Made by a program: the position numbers and the translations under genes. From NCBI GenBank assembly GCA_025201345.1, contig JAIXMG010000025.1:186001-250000 (forward strand): DNA of 64,000 nucleotides, written 5' to 3'. A model generated the notes under the pieces. It saw only the letters and a program-made list of their open reading frames with translations, did not search any database and was not told where the DNA came from. Shown piece after piece: positions 11,218 to 23,649 of the stretch; position 1 is the first letter of the stretch, and each line of letters starts with the position of its first letter. This stretch comes from Thamnidium elegans (Eukaryota > Mucoromycota > Mucoromycetes > Mucorales > Mucoraceae).

Positions 11218-13466
11218 ATGGCTGCTAGGCAACCTTCTTCTTTTGATGATTTATCAGAGATTAATAATATAACAGAAGATATACTTGTATCATCACTTCG
11301 AGATAGATTTTTACAAGATCAAATATACACTCGTATTCGAAATTCGTTATTAATTGTTGTTAATCCATACAAGGATTCTCGCGCAGAGATACAAGAAACA
11401 AGTGAAAGATATTTAGCAGAATATAAAAATACAGATGGTAGAGATAAATTACCTGCTCATATCTTCCAACATGTAAATCAAGCTTATTTTCATATGCGTA
11501 GAACTGGTAGTGATCAATCTATCGTACTAAGGTATTATTTTTATAATTTATTTTCATTATTCTTCCTCCCTAACCCTTAAAAAATCCCGCTTTTTTGTAT
11601 TTATTTATAGTGGTTTATGTGGAAGTGGAAAATCAGAAATGCACCAATGGGCTTTATATCATTTAGTTACACTCAGTAACCCTAAAAAACCTTCTAAAGT
11701 ACAACAATTGGTTCAGAAAGCTTATGGAGCTTTAGAAGCCTTTGGGCACGCAAAAACAACAGTGAATGATAATGCTTCTCGATTTGGAAAATATCTCGAA
11801 CTACAGTTTAGTGAACGAGGTCGTATGGTTGGAGCTAAATTTCTTGATTATATGCTCGAGAAATCGCGTGTAGCTCATACATGTGGTGATGAAAGAAACT
11901 TTCATATATTTTATTATGTATTACATGGTTCGACTGCAGAAGAAAAAGCTTTACTTCATTTAAATGAAGCCTCCTCTTATTTATATTTATTTAAAACAAA
12001 AGAAGCTGCACGTTTAGCGGCTGGACTGGTTTTAGAAGATACAGAAAAATATAACGAATTAAAATTATTGTTAAAATCTTTGGGTATTAACAAGGTCACT
12101 ATGCTTCAAATAACTCAAATTATTTCTGCTATTTTACACTTGGGTAATTTACAATTTATTGATGATGCTACAAATATGCAAGACTCTGCCATAGTCAAAA
12201 ATACTTCAGAACTAGATATTGCAGCTGATTTATTAGGTGTTGAATCAAAGGCATTAGAAACTTGTCTTACCTATCAAACTAAATTAATTAAAAGAGATTT
12301 GACAACAATATTTTTAAATGCAGAACAAGCTTCAGTACAAAGAGATGCATTAGCAGAAGCACTTTATTCACTTTTATTCGCTTGGTTGGTAGAAGGATTC
12401 AATAAAAAATTATGTAAATCCGAATTTCAAAACTTTATTGGTATGGTCGATTTTCCAGGGGCAACACCAGTTTTACAACATGGTACTTATGATCAGTTTT
12501 GCGTACTATATGCTAATGAAAGATTGTTTCATTATATGTTACATCAATTATTTGAAAGAAATACTGAGGTGTATTCTATTTTGAATATGCCTGTTCCAGC
12601 ATTAAAAGGTGTCAATGATGATTGTGTTCAACTCCTGACTGACCCTCAACATGGTTTAATCGCCACCTTATGTATGCAATCAACTACAGATCGTCCTGAA
12701 CGTTGTCTAGATAATTTTAAACAACATTATCGTAAAGACCCTCGTTTAGGTTCAAAGACTGTATTTGGCGAAAAACAAGAAAAATTTACTATTCAACATT
12801 TTACTGGTACCGTTGCTTATTCTCCATTTGAATTTGGTACCAGAACAACAGAAACTTTATGTGCTGATTTTATGTCGTTGTTTGGTACTCAAGCAAGAGG
12901 TAGTATGCATGAAGCTCCTACCAATGGTTTGGTAACCAAACTATTTTCTCAAAAGACAATTACAACCGAAAGACACCCAAAGAGTACACATATCGTATCT
13001 GGACAACAATCTGCTAAACCTCATCGATCTCCTTCTGTCAAACGAAAATCTCAACAAGTGACTGATAAACCAACAACGCAAACTAATCGAGCTGGTCAAT
13101 TGGGCGAAGGTGTACAAGATATCATTACTACACTTGCTGCTACAAAGACTTGGTTTGTACTTTGTCTTCGATCCAACGATTTATTGTTGCCGCATTCTTG
13201 TGATTCAAAGAAATTAACTGCTCAATCTAAACTGTTTAATATTATGACGCTCGTGACTAGAGCTAAATATGAATATACGATTCAAATGGATTTACAGGAA
13301 TTTTGCGATCGTTATGTAGATTTAATCCATGCTACTTCGGTTGATTTGGATGCTGAACCAAGAGATAAATGGTTAGCTTTACAAGATGCCTTTCATTGGA
13401 ACGAAAAAATGATGATGCAGGGTCAAGATAAGGTAAACAGACCTTATATTTATATTAAAAATAATA

Positions 13467-13497
<31 letters not shown>

Positions 13498-16400
13498 AGG
13501 TTTATTTAACAGAAACAACATGGTCGTTTTTAGAAAATAAATTACGTGCCATGGAAAAACGTGAGCAAAGAAGAGCAAGATGTATTGCAAAAGGAATACC
13601 ATTCAGTAAGAATAACATATACATCTTATAATAATAATACTAATAATAATTTTCTCTTAGTTGATGATGATTTATTGTGCGATGATATGAGTCAAGATTG
13701 CTCTCAACTTGTACCACCCGTTTGTAGATCAATTACTGAAGCAGGTTCCATATATTCGGAAGAATGCTTTGACGGGTGTTTTGAAGAAGAGGAAAATTCA
13801 GTATGCTCACATCATTGCGACGACAGCAGCGTTGTACAAACATCTATTACCGATGACGGCAAACAACTACACCATCGTCATCTATTTGAAGATGAAGAAT
13901 CTGAAAAATCTACATTAAAACAAGACCCTCAAAAGTCTCCACCGTTAGAAGAAAAGAAAGAAAAAGGAGTCAAAAAAGATACACCGAGAAAGACCAGTCG
14001 ATCTCGAGGATGTTGGGTCATTATGACTTGGATGACAACATGGTGGATACCTAGCATTATTATGAACCGCTTATGTGGTATGCGTAGAGCAGATATTCGA
14101 ATGGCTTGGAGAGAAAAATTAACCCTGTGTGGTTTGATTTTTTTACTCTGTGCCGTGATGATTTGGTTTATTGCTTTCTTTGGCCAGTTAGTGTGTCCTC
14201 ACCAAGATTTATTTACTCAGTCTGAACTACAAGCTAAAAGTGATAGAGATGATGCCTATGTCGCTATTCGTGGTGAAGTGTTTGATTTGACTTCGTTTGC
14301 ACCTAGACATTGGGCTTCTGAAGTTATACCGACCAAAGCCTTGTTCCAGTACGCAGGGCAAGATGCGAGCGATTTGTTCCCAGTACAGGTATCTGCCGTA
14401 TGTGATGGTATTGATGGCACTGTAAGTAAGGAGGTGACCATTGATGCTCACATTAATATCACGGATTCCAATGCCGGTTATCACGATTTCAGAAACTTTA
14501 GAGAGGATTCTAGACCGGATTGGTATTTTGAACAAATGGTGTATTTAAGAAGAAATTATCGAATTGGGTTTATGGGATATGACCCTGTCGATATTAAAAA
14601 TCAAGCCTCGTACCCAGTACAGATTGGTGGTATCAATGCACAAAGACAATGGGCCATATTACATAATAACGTATTTGACTTGACTTCTTATATGATGGGC
14701 GGTCGTGTACTTCGGGCTGCTGATGGTCAAACGATCTCAGCTAATATCAATATGGACTTTATCGATAATTCAATTACAGAATTATTTAGACAGTTGGCAG
14801 GCACTGATATCTCTGCTCATTTTGACGCTTTACCTCTGGATAAACAAGTAAGAGAGCGACAATTGATCTGTATGCGGAATTTATTTCTGGTTGGAAAAGT
14901 AGATACGCGTAATTCGTTACAGTGCTTGTTTTCAGAGTACCTGTTATTGTTAATCACCGGGTTTCTTTGCAGTGTTATTTTATTTAAATTTTTAGCTGCG
15001 CTTCGATTAGGAACTGAAAATGTACCAGAAGAATATGACAAGTTTATTATCTGCCAAGTACCTTGTTATACAGAAGGTGAAGAGTCTCTTCGAAAGACAA
15101 TTAATTCGTTGGCCGTGTTACGTTATGACGATAAAAGAAAGTTACTGTTTTTAATTGCAGATGGTATGATTGTCGGTAGTGGTAACGATCGTTCAACGCC
15201 AAGAATTGTACTTGATATTCTAGGTGTTGATCCTAATGTAGACCCAGAACCCATGTCGTTTTTAGCATTAGGTGAAGGTCGAAAGCAACATAATATGGGA
15301 AAAGTTTATTCTGGTTTGTTTGAATGCTCAGGTCATGTCGTCCCGTTTGTAGTTGTGGTGAAAGTAGGTACGCCAGAAGAAAGACAGAAGCCAGGTAATC
15401 GTGGTAAGCGTGATTCGCAAATGGTATTGATGCGGTTTTTAAACAAGGTACATTTTGATTCTCCCATGACACCGCTGGAACTTGAAATCCATCATCAATT
15501 AAAAAATGTGATTGGTGTGAACCCGGGATTTTATGAGTTTGTGCTCATGGTGGATGCTGATACAGAGGTTTTGCCGGATTCTTTAAATAGAATGGTATCT
15601 TGTTTTGTAAATGACTCTAAAATTGTTGGTTTATGCGGTGAAACCATGTTATCGAATGAAAAGGATACTTGGGTTACCATGATTCAAGTATACGAGTACT
15701 ACATCTCGCATCATTTGGCAAAGGCGTTTGAATCTCTGTTTGGGTCCGTTACTTGTCTACCTGGTTGCTTTTGTATGTATCGTATTCGTTCAACCACTAG
15801 AAATCAACCTCTTTTGGCTTCCAATCAAGTTATTGGTGATTATGCTGAAAACCATGTGGATACTTTACATAAGAAAAATTTACTTCATTTAGGTGAAGAT
15901 CGGTACCTAACCACGCTTATTTTAAAACACTTTCCCAATTACAAAACTAAATTTACTCCGGATGCTGCTTGTATGACAAATGCCCCCGATCAATGGCCTG
16001 TACTGTTATCTCAGAGACGTCGTTGGATTAATTCAACTGTACATAATTTAGGCGAATTAATGTTTTTACCGCAGTTGTGTGGGTTCTGTTGTTTCTCTAT
16101 GCGGTTCGTTGTCATGTTGGATTTATTAAGTACGTTGGTGATGCCGGCTGTTGTTTGTTATTTAGGGTATCTTGTATATCAATTATGTACCAATTCGAAT
16201 CAAGTGCCTTTAATGTCAATCATTACACTAGCGGGTGTTTATGGACTTCAAGCAATTATTTTTATACTACGACGAAAAGTAAGTTTGCTATTTATACACG
16301 TATATCTTCTTAAACAAGTAAAACTCATATATATTTTATAGTGGGAGCATGTAGGCTGGATGATTGTTTATATATTAGCTATTCCAGTATTCTCTTTCCT

Positions 16401-17160
16401 TATTCCAATATATGCATTTTGGCATTTTGATGATTTCTCATGGGGTAATACACGTATAGTAGTAGGAGAAAAGGGTCAAAAGAAAGCAGTTGGACCAGAA
16501 GAAGGCATATTTGATCCAGAGTCTATTCCAACAAAATGTTGGACTGAACATGAGCAAGAAATGATGGAAGAATGGGAGAAGGAAACCAATTGTTCTAAAC
16601 ATAGTAAAGAGTCCGAATGTTCTTGTCAGAAACATATTGAACATGAACAAGAACAAGAAATGTCACATTCTCATTCAAGATGTTCTTCAGCCTCTTCTTC
16701 CTCTGGTCATTCTCATTATGATGATGAGGATGAAGAGGAAGATAAAGATATTGCTTGTTCGTTGTATAGTAAATGTAGTACAGTAAACCTACCGCATCAT
16801 CCTCCTCATTCTGCTGGATCTATTATGTCTCATACACCAAGTTATAATTATGCTAGTAGTAGAAGAAGTACTCCTCGCGTGGGTAGTGTAGCTGGTGGTG
16901 GAAGTAGTATTCATACAGAAACATTTATTAATGGACCCAACTTTTCGCGCGCACCTTCTGTTGCGGGATCTCATTCGTTTTTCGCTGTACCAAGCGACGC
17001 AGTAATTTTTCAAGAAATTGAAAGGATATTGGATCATCATGATCTTATGCAACTAACAAAGAAACAAGTTCGTGATACATTGTCTGATCTCTTTGGCATG
17101 GATATGAATTGCAAAAAAGAGTTTATTAACAGATGTATTGATCAATCATTATCCGTTAGA

Positions 17161-17166
<6 letters not shown>
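11218..17166 (+). CDS. Chitin synthase with N-terminal myosin motor-like domain (class V/VII type)
   Basis: Exons 11218-11531, 11611-13432, 13500-13605, 13661-16278 and 16342-17166 give about 1894 residues. Residues ~1-710 form a myosin-like motor: P-loop GLCGSGKSE (~106-114, C and S replacing the usual E/S-A), switch I NDNASRFGKYLEL, and switch II reduced to DFPG. A membrane segment at ~900-925 is followed by cytochrome-b5-like stretches (GEVFDLTSFAPRH, NNVFDLTSY) and another segment at ~1170-1195. The GT2 catalytic core carries VDADTEV (~1379), LHLGEDRYLT (~1492) and QRRRW (1532-1536), with C-terminal membrane helices. A DEK_C-like domain ends the protein (~1840-1890). It polymerises UDP-GlcNAc into chitin at the plasma membrane; the motor helps hold or deliver the enzyme at growth sites. 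The stop codon runs into a 44-A tract. Confidence 0.96.

Positions 17167-17208
<42 letters not shown>
17165..17208 (+). repeat. 44-nt poly(A) tract at the chitin synthase stop codon
   Basis: An uninterrupted run of 44 A residues begins inside the TAA stop codon of the chitin synthase gene. It is the longest homopolymer in the window. The gene has introns, so it is not a processed retrocopy; the run is more likely a slippage-expanded tract in the 3' UTR. Confidence 0.9.
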
Positions 17209-17211
<3 letters not shown>

Positions 17212-17860
17212 CTGTAATTTTCTTTTTCAATACCTATTTTTTTTAATTATTTTTTTACTTGCTATTTTTCTGTTAATTCTAATAAAACGTTACAGTTTAA
17301 TTTGTTATATTTTTCTGTTTTCGTTTATTGTAATATGTTTTCTAATTGGACGTTTTTTAAAGAGATAGAAAACATGTAAAATAACCCAGAATTCTATTTA
17401 TGTTTTGCGTAGAATTCAAGATTTTATATTCAGTGTTGTGTGTTTAACCATTGGCTCCGCCCTAAACATTTTTTCTCTTCTTCTTTCTTTGCAGCAAACG
17501 CATGAAGAATGTATTGTTTACGTTGTTATCCTTAACAATGTGATATTTTATTTTCTACCTCAATTCTACTCTTTATTTACTTATTTAGTATGTTTTGATA
17601 ATATACTTTTATTATTGTTTGACAAGGGGGGGATCTTCATTACTTATGTTTCATATGGGTTACACGGTTGAAGGACGGTGTATATATGGTTTTTCTTTAC
17701 AGAAACAAATCTCCTTTTTTTTTTCAGTAGGCTTTTTAAAAATAAAATAAAAGAGTCTGGTAAAGAGATGATTTGAATTAGTACGATACCTTATATTATG
17801 TTCTTGTCAATTGGCAGATATGAAACATATACATATATATTCTGTAGTTGAGTGATTATA

Positions 17861-17891
<31 letters not shown>

Positions 17892-18758
17892 CGTCGGAAT
17901 ACTTGTTACATTTAGACAAATGGTGTAAGAAATTGAGTCCGCTGAATCGGCGTAAGCGCTTGTTTTAGTCTCGAATAAACGCATTGTCCTTTCGGTGGTT
18001 ACCTAAACTTTTTTATCCCTGCGTCATGGTTAGTTGGACTTTTTTCTCTCCCGAACTGAACTCCACCGATATATATCAATGTCCTTCAATAGCCACGTGT
18101 AATCAGTCGCTATCAAATGAAAAAAGAATACTTTCTACTTTAACGAATGAATTATGTAAGCTCATGTAAATTTAAAATGTGTTGCAGAAAATATGTTTTC
18201 TCGGTTTAGTAAAATAACAACATTTGGCAACATCATTCCATTCACATAAAATTTTAAAACATGTATAAATAAAATAAAAACAAAGTTGCATTCTAACCAA
18301 TGATATGAAATTTTAGGTGTTTGAGATAAAGGGGATTTTTTTTTTTAAGCATTTTTATCTAATTTTAGGTAAAAATCAGGGTCACTACTTCCAGGATCCG
18401 GATAAGAACTCCTACTATGGGGGTTCTATTGAAGTCAAAATGCGCGGGCAATTAAAAAAAAAAAAGAAAAAAAAGCGGAAATCAAGTTTTTTATGGTGAA
18501 TAGTAAATTGTATAAGTATTACAATTTAGAAGTTTATTTTAAAAATGCATGGAAACCAGTCCTGGTTACAAAAAATTCTCTTTATCGAAAAGAGCATTGT
18601 AAAAGAAAGAAAAAGAAGTTTTTTTTTTTTAAAAAAAGAAAAGTGAGGGGGAATAAAAATGAAACTTGACATCAAGCCAAAAAAAAGAAAAGAGAAGAGA
18701 GATCATATTTTTCTACCGGAGAAGTGTGTAAAGTACAAGAGATAATTAAGCGAAAAAC
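17209..18758. other. Gene-poor intergenic region
   Basis: About 1.55 kb without a supportable gene. It has T/A homopolymers (for example about 17870-17892) and two short protein-like patches on the plus strand, 17984-18169 and about 18370-18455 (NQGHYFQDPDKNSYYGG). The latter looks like a coding relic, but it is too short to identify. Confidence 0.4.
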
Positions 18759-19448
18759 TTAGTTGAAAGACCAAGAAACAGGAACTCTACCACGATCCAT
18801 ATCAGCAATTTTAGCGAAGGCAGCGGGAGAGAAATCTAAATCACCTATGGCACAACCAGGACAAGTATCAACAATGGTAACGGTAACACTTCCGTCAGGA
18901 CCATGAGCAGTGATCTTCTTACCACAGAGTTCATTTTTGTTAGGGTTAGCACCGTTCTTCATTTGACCGTGGTTTAAAGCAACAATATAATCAGAATCCT
19001 TGCTGACAATACCACAAGATCCTAAACCGGTACCGTAGAAAGTGGCATCACCAGAGTAATCAGAGGAGCTGGAAGAAGAAGCATTCTTCTTGGGAGTAGG
19101 AGAAGGTTTAGCGGAAGTAGTAGTATATTTAGTGGTGGTGGTAGTGGTAGTGTATTCAGTAGTGGTGGGTTCAGCAGTAGTAGTAGTGGGTCTGGCTCTG
19201 CGAGTTCTAGTAGAAGTAGAAGTAGTGGAGGTAGTATATTCTTCTTCTTCTTCTTCTTCTTCTTCGTCATCATCATCATCATTATCATGGTCATGATGCT
19301 TTCTAAACATGTTGATTCTAGGAGCTTCAATGGCTTGTAATTCTAATTGAGTACTTTCATTATTGACAATAGGGGCTGCAGATACCAAATAGGCACAGGC
19401 AGCAAAGACAACAGCAAAGAGGAGAATGGCACGAGAAGTAGTAGACAT
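18759..19448 (-). CDS. Secreted expansin-like (double-psi beta-barrel) protein
   Basis: A single exon of 229 residues. Residues 1-24 are a signal peptide ending SAAP. An acidic poly-Asp/Glu stretch (~52-70) and a Thr/Ser/Pro-rich linker (~71-127, likely O-mannosylated) lead to a C-terminal double-psi beta-barrel of about 100 residues with GDATFYGTGLGSCG, the conserved four cysteines (CG, CGKKI, TCPGC) and a DLDFSPAAFAKIAD motif close to the RlpA/expansin/barwin signature. It should be exported to loosen or bind wall polysaccharide without hydrolysis; no carbohydrate-binding second domain is present. The linker is encoded by trinucleotide repeats and probably varies in length between strains. 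A TATA-like TTATAAAAAGG lies ~80 bp upstream. Confidence 0.92.
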   Translation of the reverse strand: MSTTSRAILLFAVVFAACAYLVSAAPIVNNESTQLELQAIEAPRINMFRKHHDHDNDDDDDEEEEEEEEEYTTSTTSTSTRTRRARPTTTTAEPTTTEYTTTTTTTKYTTTSAKPSPTPKKNASSSSSSDYSGDATFYGTGLGSCGIVSKDSDYIVALNHGQMKNGANPNKNELCGKKITAHGPDGSVTVTIVDTCPGCAIGDLDFSPAAFAKIADMDRGRVPVSWSFN

Positions 19449-19523
19449 GTTATATATAAGAGATGATGTGTTGTTATTAATTGATGAGAAAAGAAAAAAA
19501 AAATTGTCGATCCATTGTGGTTC

Positions 19524-19534
19524 CTTTTTATAAG
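19524..19534 (-). promoter_or_regulatory. TATA-like element of the expansin-like gene
   Basis: Read on the minus strand, TTATAAAAAGG stands about 80 bp before the ATG at 19448, a plausible TATA position for a short 5' UTR. No experiment supports it. Confidence 0.4.
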
Positions 19535-19605
19535 AAAAACGTGAATCCCGCTCGCGTGCGTTTTAATATTCACATTCCTTCAATTTTGTGTAATCAAACA
19601 ACTGC

Positions 19606-19634
19606 TTGGGGGAGGAACACCCGATCCCCCCCAA
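19606..19634. repeat. G/C-rich hairpin upstream of the expansin-like gene
   Basis: TTGGGGGA (606-613) can pair with the complementary TCCCCCCAA side (625-634) across an 11-13-nt loop. It stands out in an AT-rich setting about 160 bp upstream of the expansin-like start. Confidence 0.5.
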
Positions 19635-21223
19635 ATAGAGTTCCCTCATGAAAAGAATTGACGGGACCTGTAATTTCATTGGAGCTTATAATCAATTGTC
19701 TTCAGTACACACGTAAAGGGATCTGGCCCATCACCTTTTTTTTGTTATCGCTTTTAAATTTCAGCAACGCACAGGCGAAATAAAAGGTTTTGTGCAGGTA
19801 CCATAATATATTATAATTTTTCTAATTAAGAAAAAAGGAAAATTCTGTGAAATATATAAAGTTAATTGACAACCAATCATTAGAAGGTATAGTTATTAAG
19901 TACATTTGATGGTACAAATCAAGTATATAGTTAAAGCAAGCGATTCGTTAAAGTCATTTTCAGTTTCAGTCTCTCAAAAGTATTTATGGTATCGGTTTCG
20001 TCTAATCAGGTAATCGAAAAATTTGTATGCATGAAATGACATGATTGGGCAAAAGAAAGTTGATTAAACTAACCCAAACCCAAACAAAAAATCCATTTTA
20101 TTACTTCATATAATAGAATTTATGACAGCTACTTTTTCGTAATTAACTCAATTGAGCTTATTGTACTTTCATTATTGTTTGTGTTATTCTCACAATAATT
20201 AATACTTTTCGTAGTAGATATATCGAAAGAGTACAAATGCTAAAAAAGAAGTTTTTTTAAACTATCATCTCCGACCAATTAACTAAACGCGCTTTATTTT
20301 TATTCTTGACAAATCATCCAAAAAGGCCTGGATTCTACCCCCGAAATGAGATGGCGCTAACAACAGTCAAAACGTTCTCGGGTGTCTTTTAGGCTGGAAA
20401 AATCAGTCCGTGCACAACACGCTACCATCATCTACCAAGCTACTACATACCCGCTAGAAACAATAGAAACCACTATTTTTTTTTTTATTCTAGTCCAAAA
20501 AAAAAATATTGTCAGCAATAATAATAATAAAAAAAAAAGGGGCAAGTAACCTGCTCTATTGTGTATATGTGGCTATGATGGTACTTGTTTATTTACTTGT
20601 ATTTTTTAATATAAAGAAAGGAAGTGTCTATTTTCAATGATCAGCAAAAAAAAAAAAAAAAAAAACCCCTTTTTTTTTTCTTCCCTTTTTTCGAAAGGAA
20701 ACCGGGAGTATCTAACTAATTTTGATAATAGTTACTTTACTATTCAAGTCTAAAACAAACAATAGACAAAAAAAAAAAAAAAAAAAATCGGTTGAATTTG
20801 TTAGTTATTACCAAATTTGTGTACCCTCCACTCTCAAACTTAAATTGGAACACATTGTGAACCCCAATCTAAACACTTTTTTGAAATTTAAATAGTAGAT
20901 GAACTTTGTTTAAGTAGTTTTTGAAATGTTTTTTAGAGTACTGAATAATGTTGACAAGGTGAGATAAAGGGACTTGATTACATACTTCAGCTATTCTTCG
21001 TGCGAGCATTTCAGACTCCATAAATTGATTACGCTTTACTTTATGCTTAACAATAGCCGAGTTTTCTGTCTTGCTTCCTACTCCGTTGCAACAAATCTGA
21101 CAAATATCGCGTGCTCCTGCCGACTCTTGGTGCAGTCATTCAATTTGTATTTGTAGAATAATCAATGTCCCAATCATCTTATTTTTCCTTGTACATATAT
21201 AATTTTCACTTTATAACTAGTCT

Positions 21224-21320
21224 TCTTTTTCCCTTTTTTTTTTAACAATGAATTCATATACAAGCAAGTACATTTTATATACTCAAATGTTTAAATATCT
21301 CCTTATGATATGGCGGTGTA
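21224..21320 (+). repeat. Dispersed repeat, copy A
   Basis: This ~100-bp stretch aligns by eye with about 26408-26507. Shared blocks include TTTCCCTTTTT, AACAAxGxATTCxTATA, GTAxATTTTATATA and ATATGGxGGTGT. The second copy lies inside an element with terminal inverted repeats, so this one is probably an older, eroded relative. Confidence 0.5.
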
Positions 21321-21480
21321 CCAGGAATTTCCCTAAATTGGCATTGGTGGTGTACCAATATAATTTACGTGAAAACAACGTAAAAGACAAATCAGTGACT
21401 TCAAAAACCAGAAAGAGAATATAAAGAGGAAAAAGTTACAGCACGTTGGAGACAATAACATCAATAACGTGGTAAACAAT

Positions 21481-21532
21481 TTAAGACTTGTAAGTCTTCA
21501 AGACTTCAGGCGTGTAAGCTGAAGCCGTGAAC
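21481..21532. repeat. Two adjacent small inverted repeats
   Basis: AAGACTTGTAAGTCTT is a 7-bp perfect inverted repeat with a 2-nt loop. It is followed at once by CTTCAG, a 9-nt loop and CTGAAG. Together they would form tandem hairpins. They precede the decayed frame at 21611-22102, and no function is known. Confidence 0.45.
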
Positions 21533-21610
21533 CGAGAAAGAAGAATTAGTTCTCCGCATTTACAACTTCATATAGGTAAAAAAGTTGAAAAGATGAAGCA
21601 CAATTACTAA

Positions 21611-22102
21611 TTGTTTATGTTTAGCCTACAAATACACGTCGATAAGTCATGGGGTTTATCAAAAGAATACAGAAGTTTATATGCAGAGTTCGATTTACAG
21701 GGGCTTTGTATTTAAGACTTGGTTGGGAAACAACCAAAAGATCTTGTTGCATTGGTAATATCCAAAAGTGTTGCCACTATGTCGAAACGCCTACTTTCCA
21801 TTTTACTAATTGTGTTTTTTTCAATCACTTATAGGGGCGACACCATGAGTGAAACTTGCAAGAGTATGAGCCTAAGGTTCAAGCTTGATTTGAAGTTGCT
21901 GATGTGGAAAGAAGATGTTGCCATTTTTGACGGTGGTACTGGAGAAATGGCCAAAAAGGCAACACCATTCATACATCTCTATTTCTATAAGTGTCTTTGC
22001 AAAAATAGTTCAATTCTTTATTCCCTAGTCACTCTATCGTCATCGACGAAAAATAGATTTAGAGCCTCTTTGTTGTATCTACGAATAAATACAATTAAAT
22101 AA
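21611..22102 (+). pseudogene. Near-intact open frame with one in-frame stop, probable relic of a dispersed family
   Basis: One frame runs 163 codons from 21611 to the TAA at 22100-22102, broken only by TAA at 21713-21715. The text before and after the stop reads like one protein: HVDKSWGLSKEYRSLYAEF, then DLVGKQPKDLVALVISKSVA and LDLKLLMWKEDVAIFDGGTG. The last part drifts into simple composition after ATPF, suggesting loss of the true 3' end. I believe this is a fragment of a repeated fungal gene or mobile-element protein but cannot name the family. A short ATG-initiated frame at 21649-21834 is an alternative reading of the same DNA. Confidence 0.5.
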
Positions 22103-23294
22103 AAATGGAGATAATAAACCAAATAATTTCTATTGATACAAAACGAGTTGGGGTTTGAGTTTAGGACAGAGTCCAGAACCAGTGATAAGAGTCGGAAGCA
22201 CTTGTAAAGATTAACCATGAAACATAGCAAAATATTGACTATTGCTCCATTTTATTTTCGAGAAATGTAACACTAAGCTCAAAAAATGTATGATTTGAGA
22301 ATCGAACAAAAGACTACGTTTTTTGTTCAACGTAACGTTTCAAGGGACTCTACCTTTTTTTTCGTATTACCGCATTAAAATCCACCCGACCGCATGTTTT
22401 AATAATCATAATGCTTTTTCGTCACGACGATTGCATTGATCGTATGGATCTCCGCTATAAAAAAAAGAAAAAGAAAAATGAGAGTAGGGGAAGATGATGG
22501 TTTCATTTTACTAATTAATTTAACACATCGAAAAATCTATTTTTTATTGGTTTTGTTTCATATTACTTTGCCCTCTTTAGATGACGAAAGGCAAAGTAAC
22601 TTTGTGTTACTTTGATTAATTGATCCCCAAAGCCGATAAATTTTTTTTTTGTCTACAAATTGTTTGTTATTTCCGCGTATGCCATTATTTCCTTGTTTGT
22701 CATCTGCAATAAAAAAAAAATCATTTCACATATCTGTCTTATTTTGGCGTATGCCGGTAATTAGCTTTTAAATTGTCCCGTTTAGTACTTGTAAGAGTTT
22801 GTAAATTGATAGGTTAGACTCGTATCACCCAATATCTAGATTGAGTGTACAGTAAAAATTATGGAAAAGTTTTTTTTACACTGTAAAAACCCATTCACGA
22901 GCGCTGTTAGTAATCGCAAGAATTTCTTAATGATTTTAATTGTAATTTTTTTAACTTGGATATGATGGAGTGTTATAAAATATATATATATTTTGTTTAG
23001 AAAGTGTAATCCGGGGCATAGTCTTTAGCGTGGGTTGCCACATAATACTATACTTAATATGTAAAAAAAAAAAAAAAAAAAAAATGGTAAGGAATTGAGG
23101 CGTGAAAAAAAAAAATGGACTGGGTGTGGTAAGCCATATGAAAAAGTAGGGTCAAACAGTGGATCGGATAGTGTACCGGATCGCGGTCCAAATAATACAA
23201 ATGATTGTCAGTGTGTTACTGGAGAATAAGCCAAATATGTGTATATGTTTTTCTGTGTGAGGGGTTACATCGATGGAGTATTCGGCCTGGGCAC

Positions 23295-23325
<31 letters not shown>

Positions 23326-23649
23326 GCTCTTCTGTTATATTCAAACTCCAAACAACAACTCATCGCCATAAAAGCTAATTTTTATGAAAGAAAAATGATG
23401 CAGAGGTGACTCATCTTTGGTGCATGTACGCCGAAAAAATCTAATGTAGCGGATATGTATGCACCCTTCTTTATAAACCATCTTTTATGTGAGACAAAAC
23501 TTTATTGTAGAGATTAATTTTTGTTTATGTAGTGTGAAAACGTATTAAAGACAAACTACAAGATAAAAAACATCAAACCATTATTCTTTCAATATCCCCT
23601 CTTTTTTTTTTCTAGAAAGAAAATCTTGCACCACTCGGGATGATGTATG
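22103..23649. other. Gene-poor region
   Basis: About 1.5 kb of AT-rich DNA. A 22-A run (about 23062-23083) and a long T run (about 23297-23320) are present, plus a GC-richer patch near 23158-23192 with partly symmetrical GGATCGG/CCGGATC blocks. No gene is supported. Confidence 0.35.

Larger units (their letters stand above)
19635..21610. other. Gene-poor region
   Basis: About 2 kb of AT-rich sequence with homopolymer runs (20645-20664, 20768-20787) and no open frame with protein-like content. One end of a dispersed repeat family lies at about 21224-21320, and two adjacent small inverted repeats lie at about 21481-21530. Confidence 0.4.

Noticed and set aside
18370..18455. Short peptide-like stretch NQGHYFQDPDKNSYYGG
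   Set aside because: Too short and followed by poly-Lys coding from an A-tract; kept only as a possible relic in the intergenic note.
19090..19296. Valine/serine-rich plus-strand open frame
   Set aside because: It is the complement of the Thr/Ser/Glu linker of the expansin-like gene and has no independent features.
22280..22330. Possible tRNA T-arm (GTTCGATTCTC read on the minus strand)
   Set aside because: The flanks do not form a 5-bp T stem, and no anticodon, D or acceptor stem fits.
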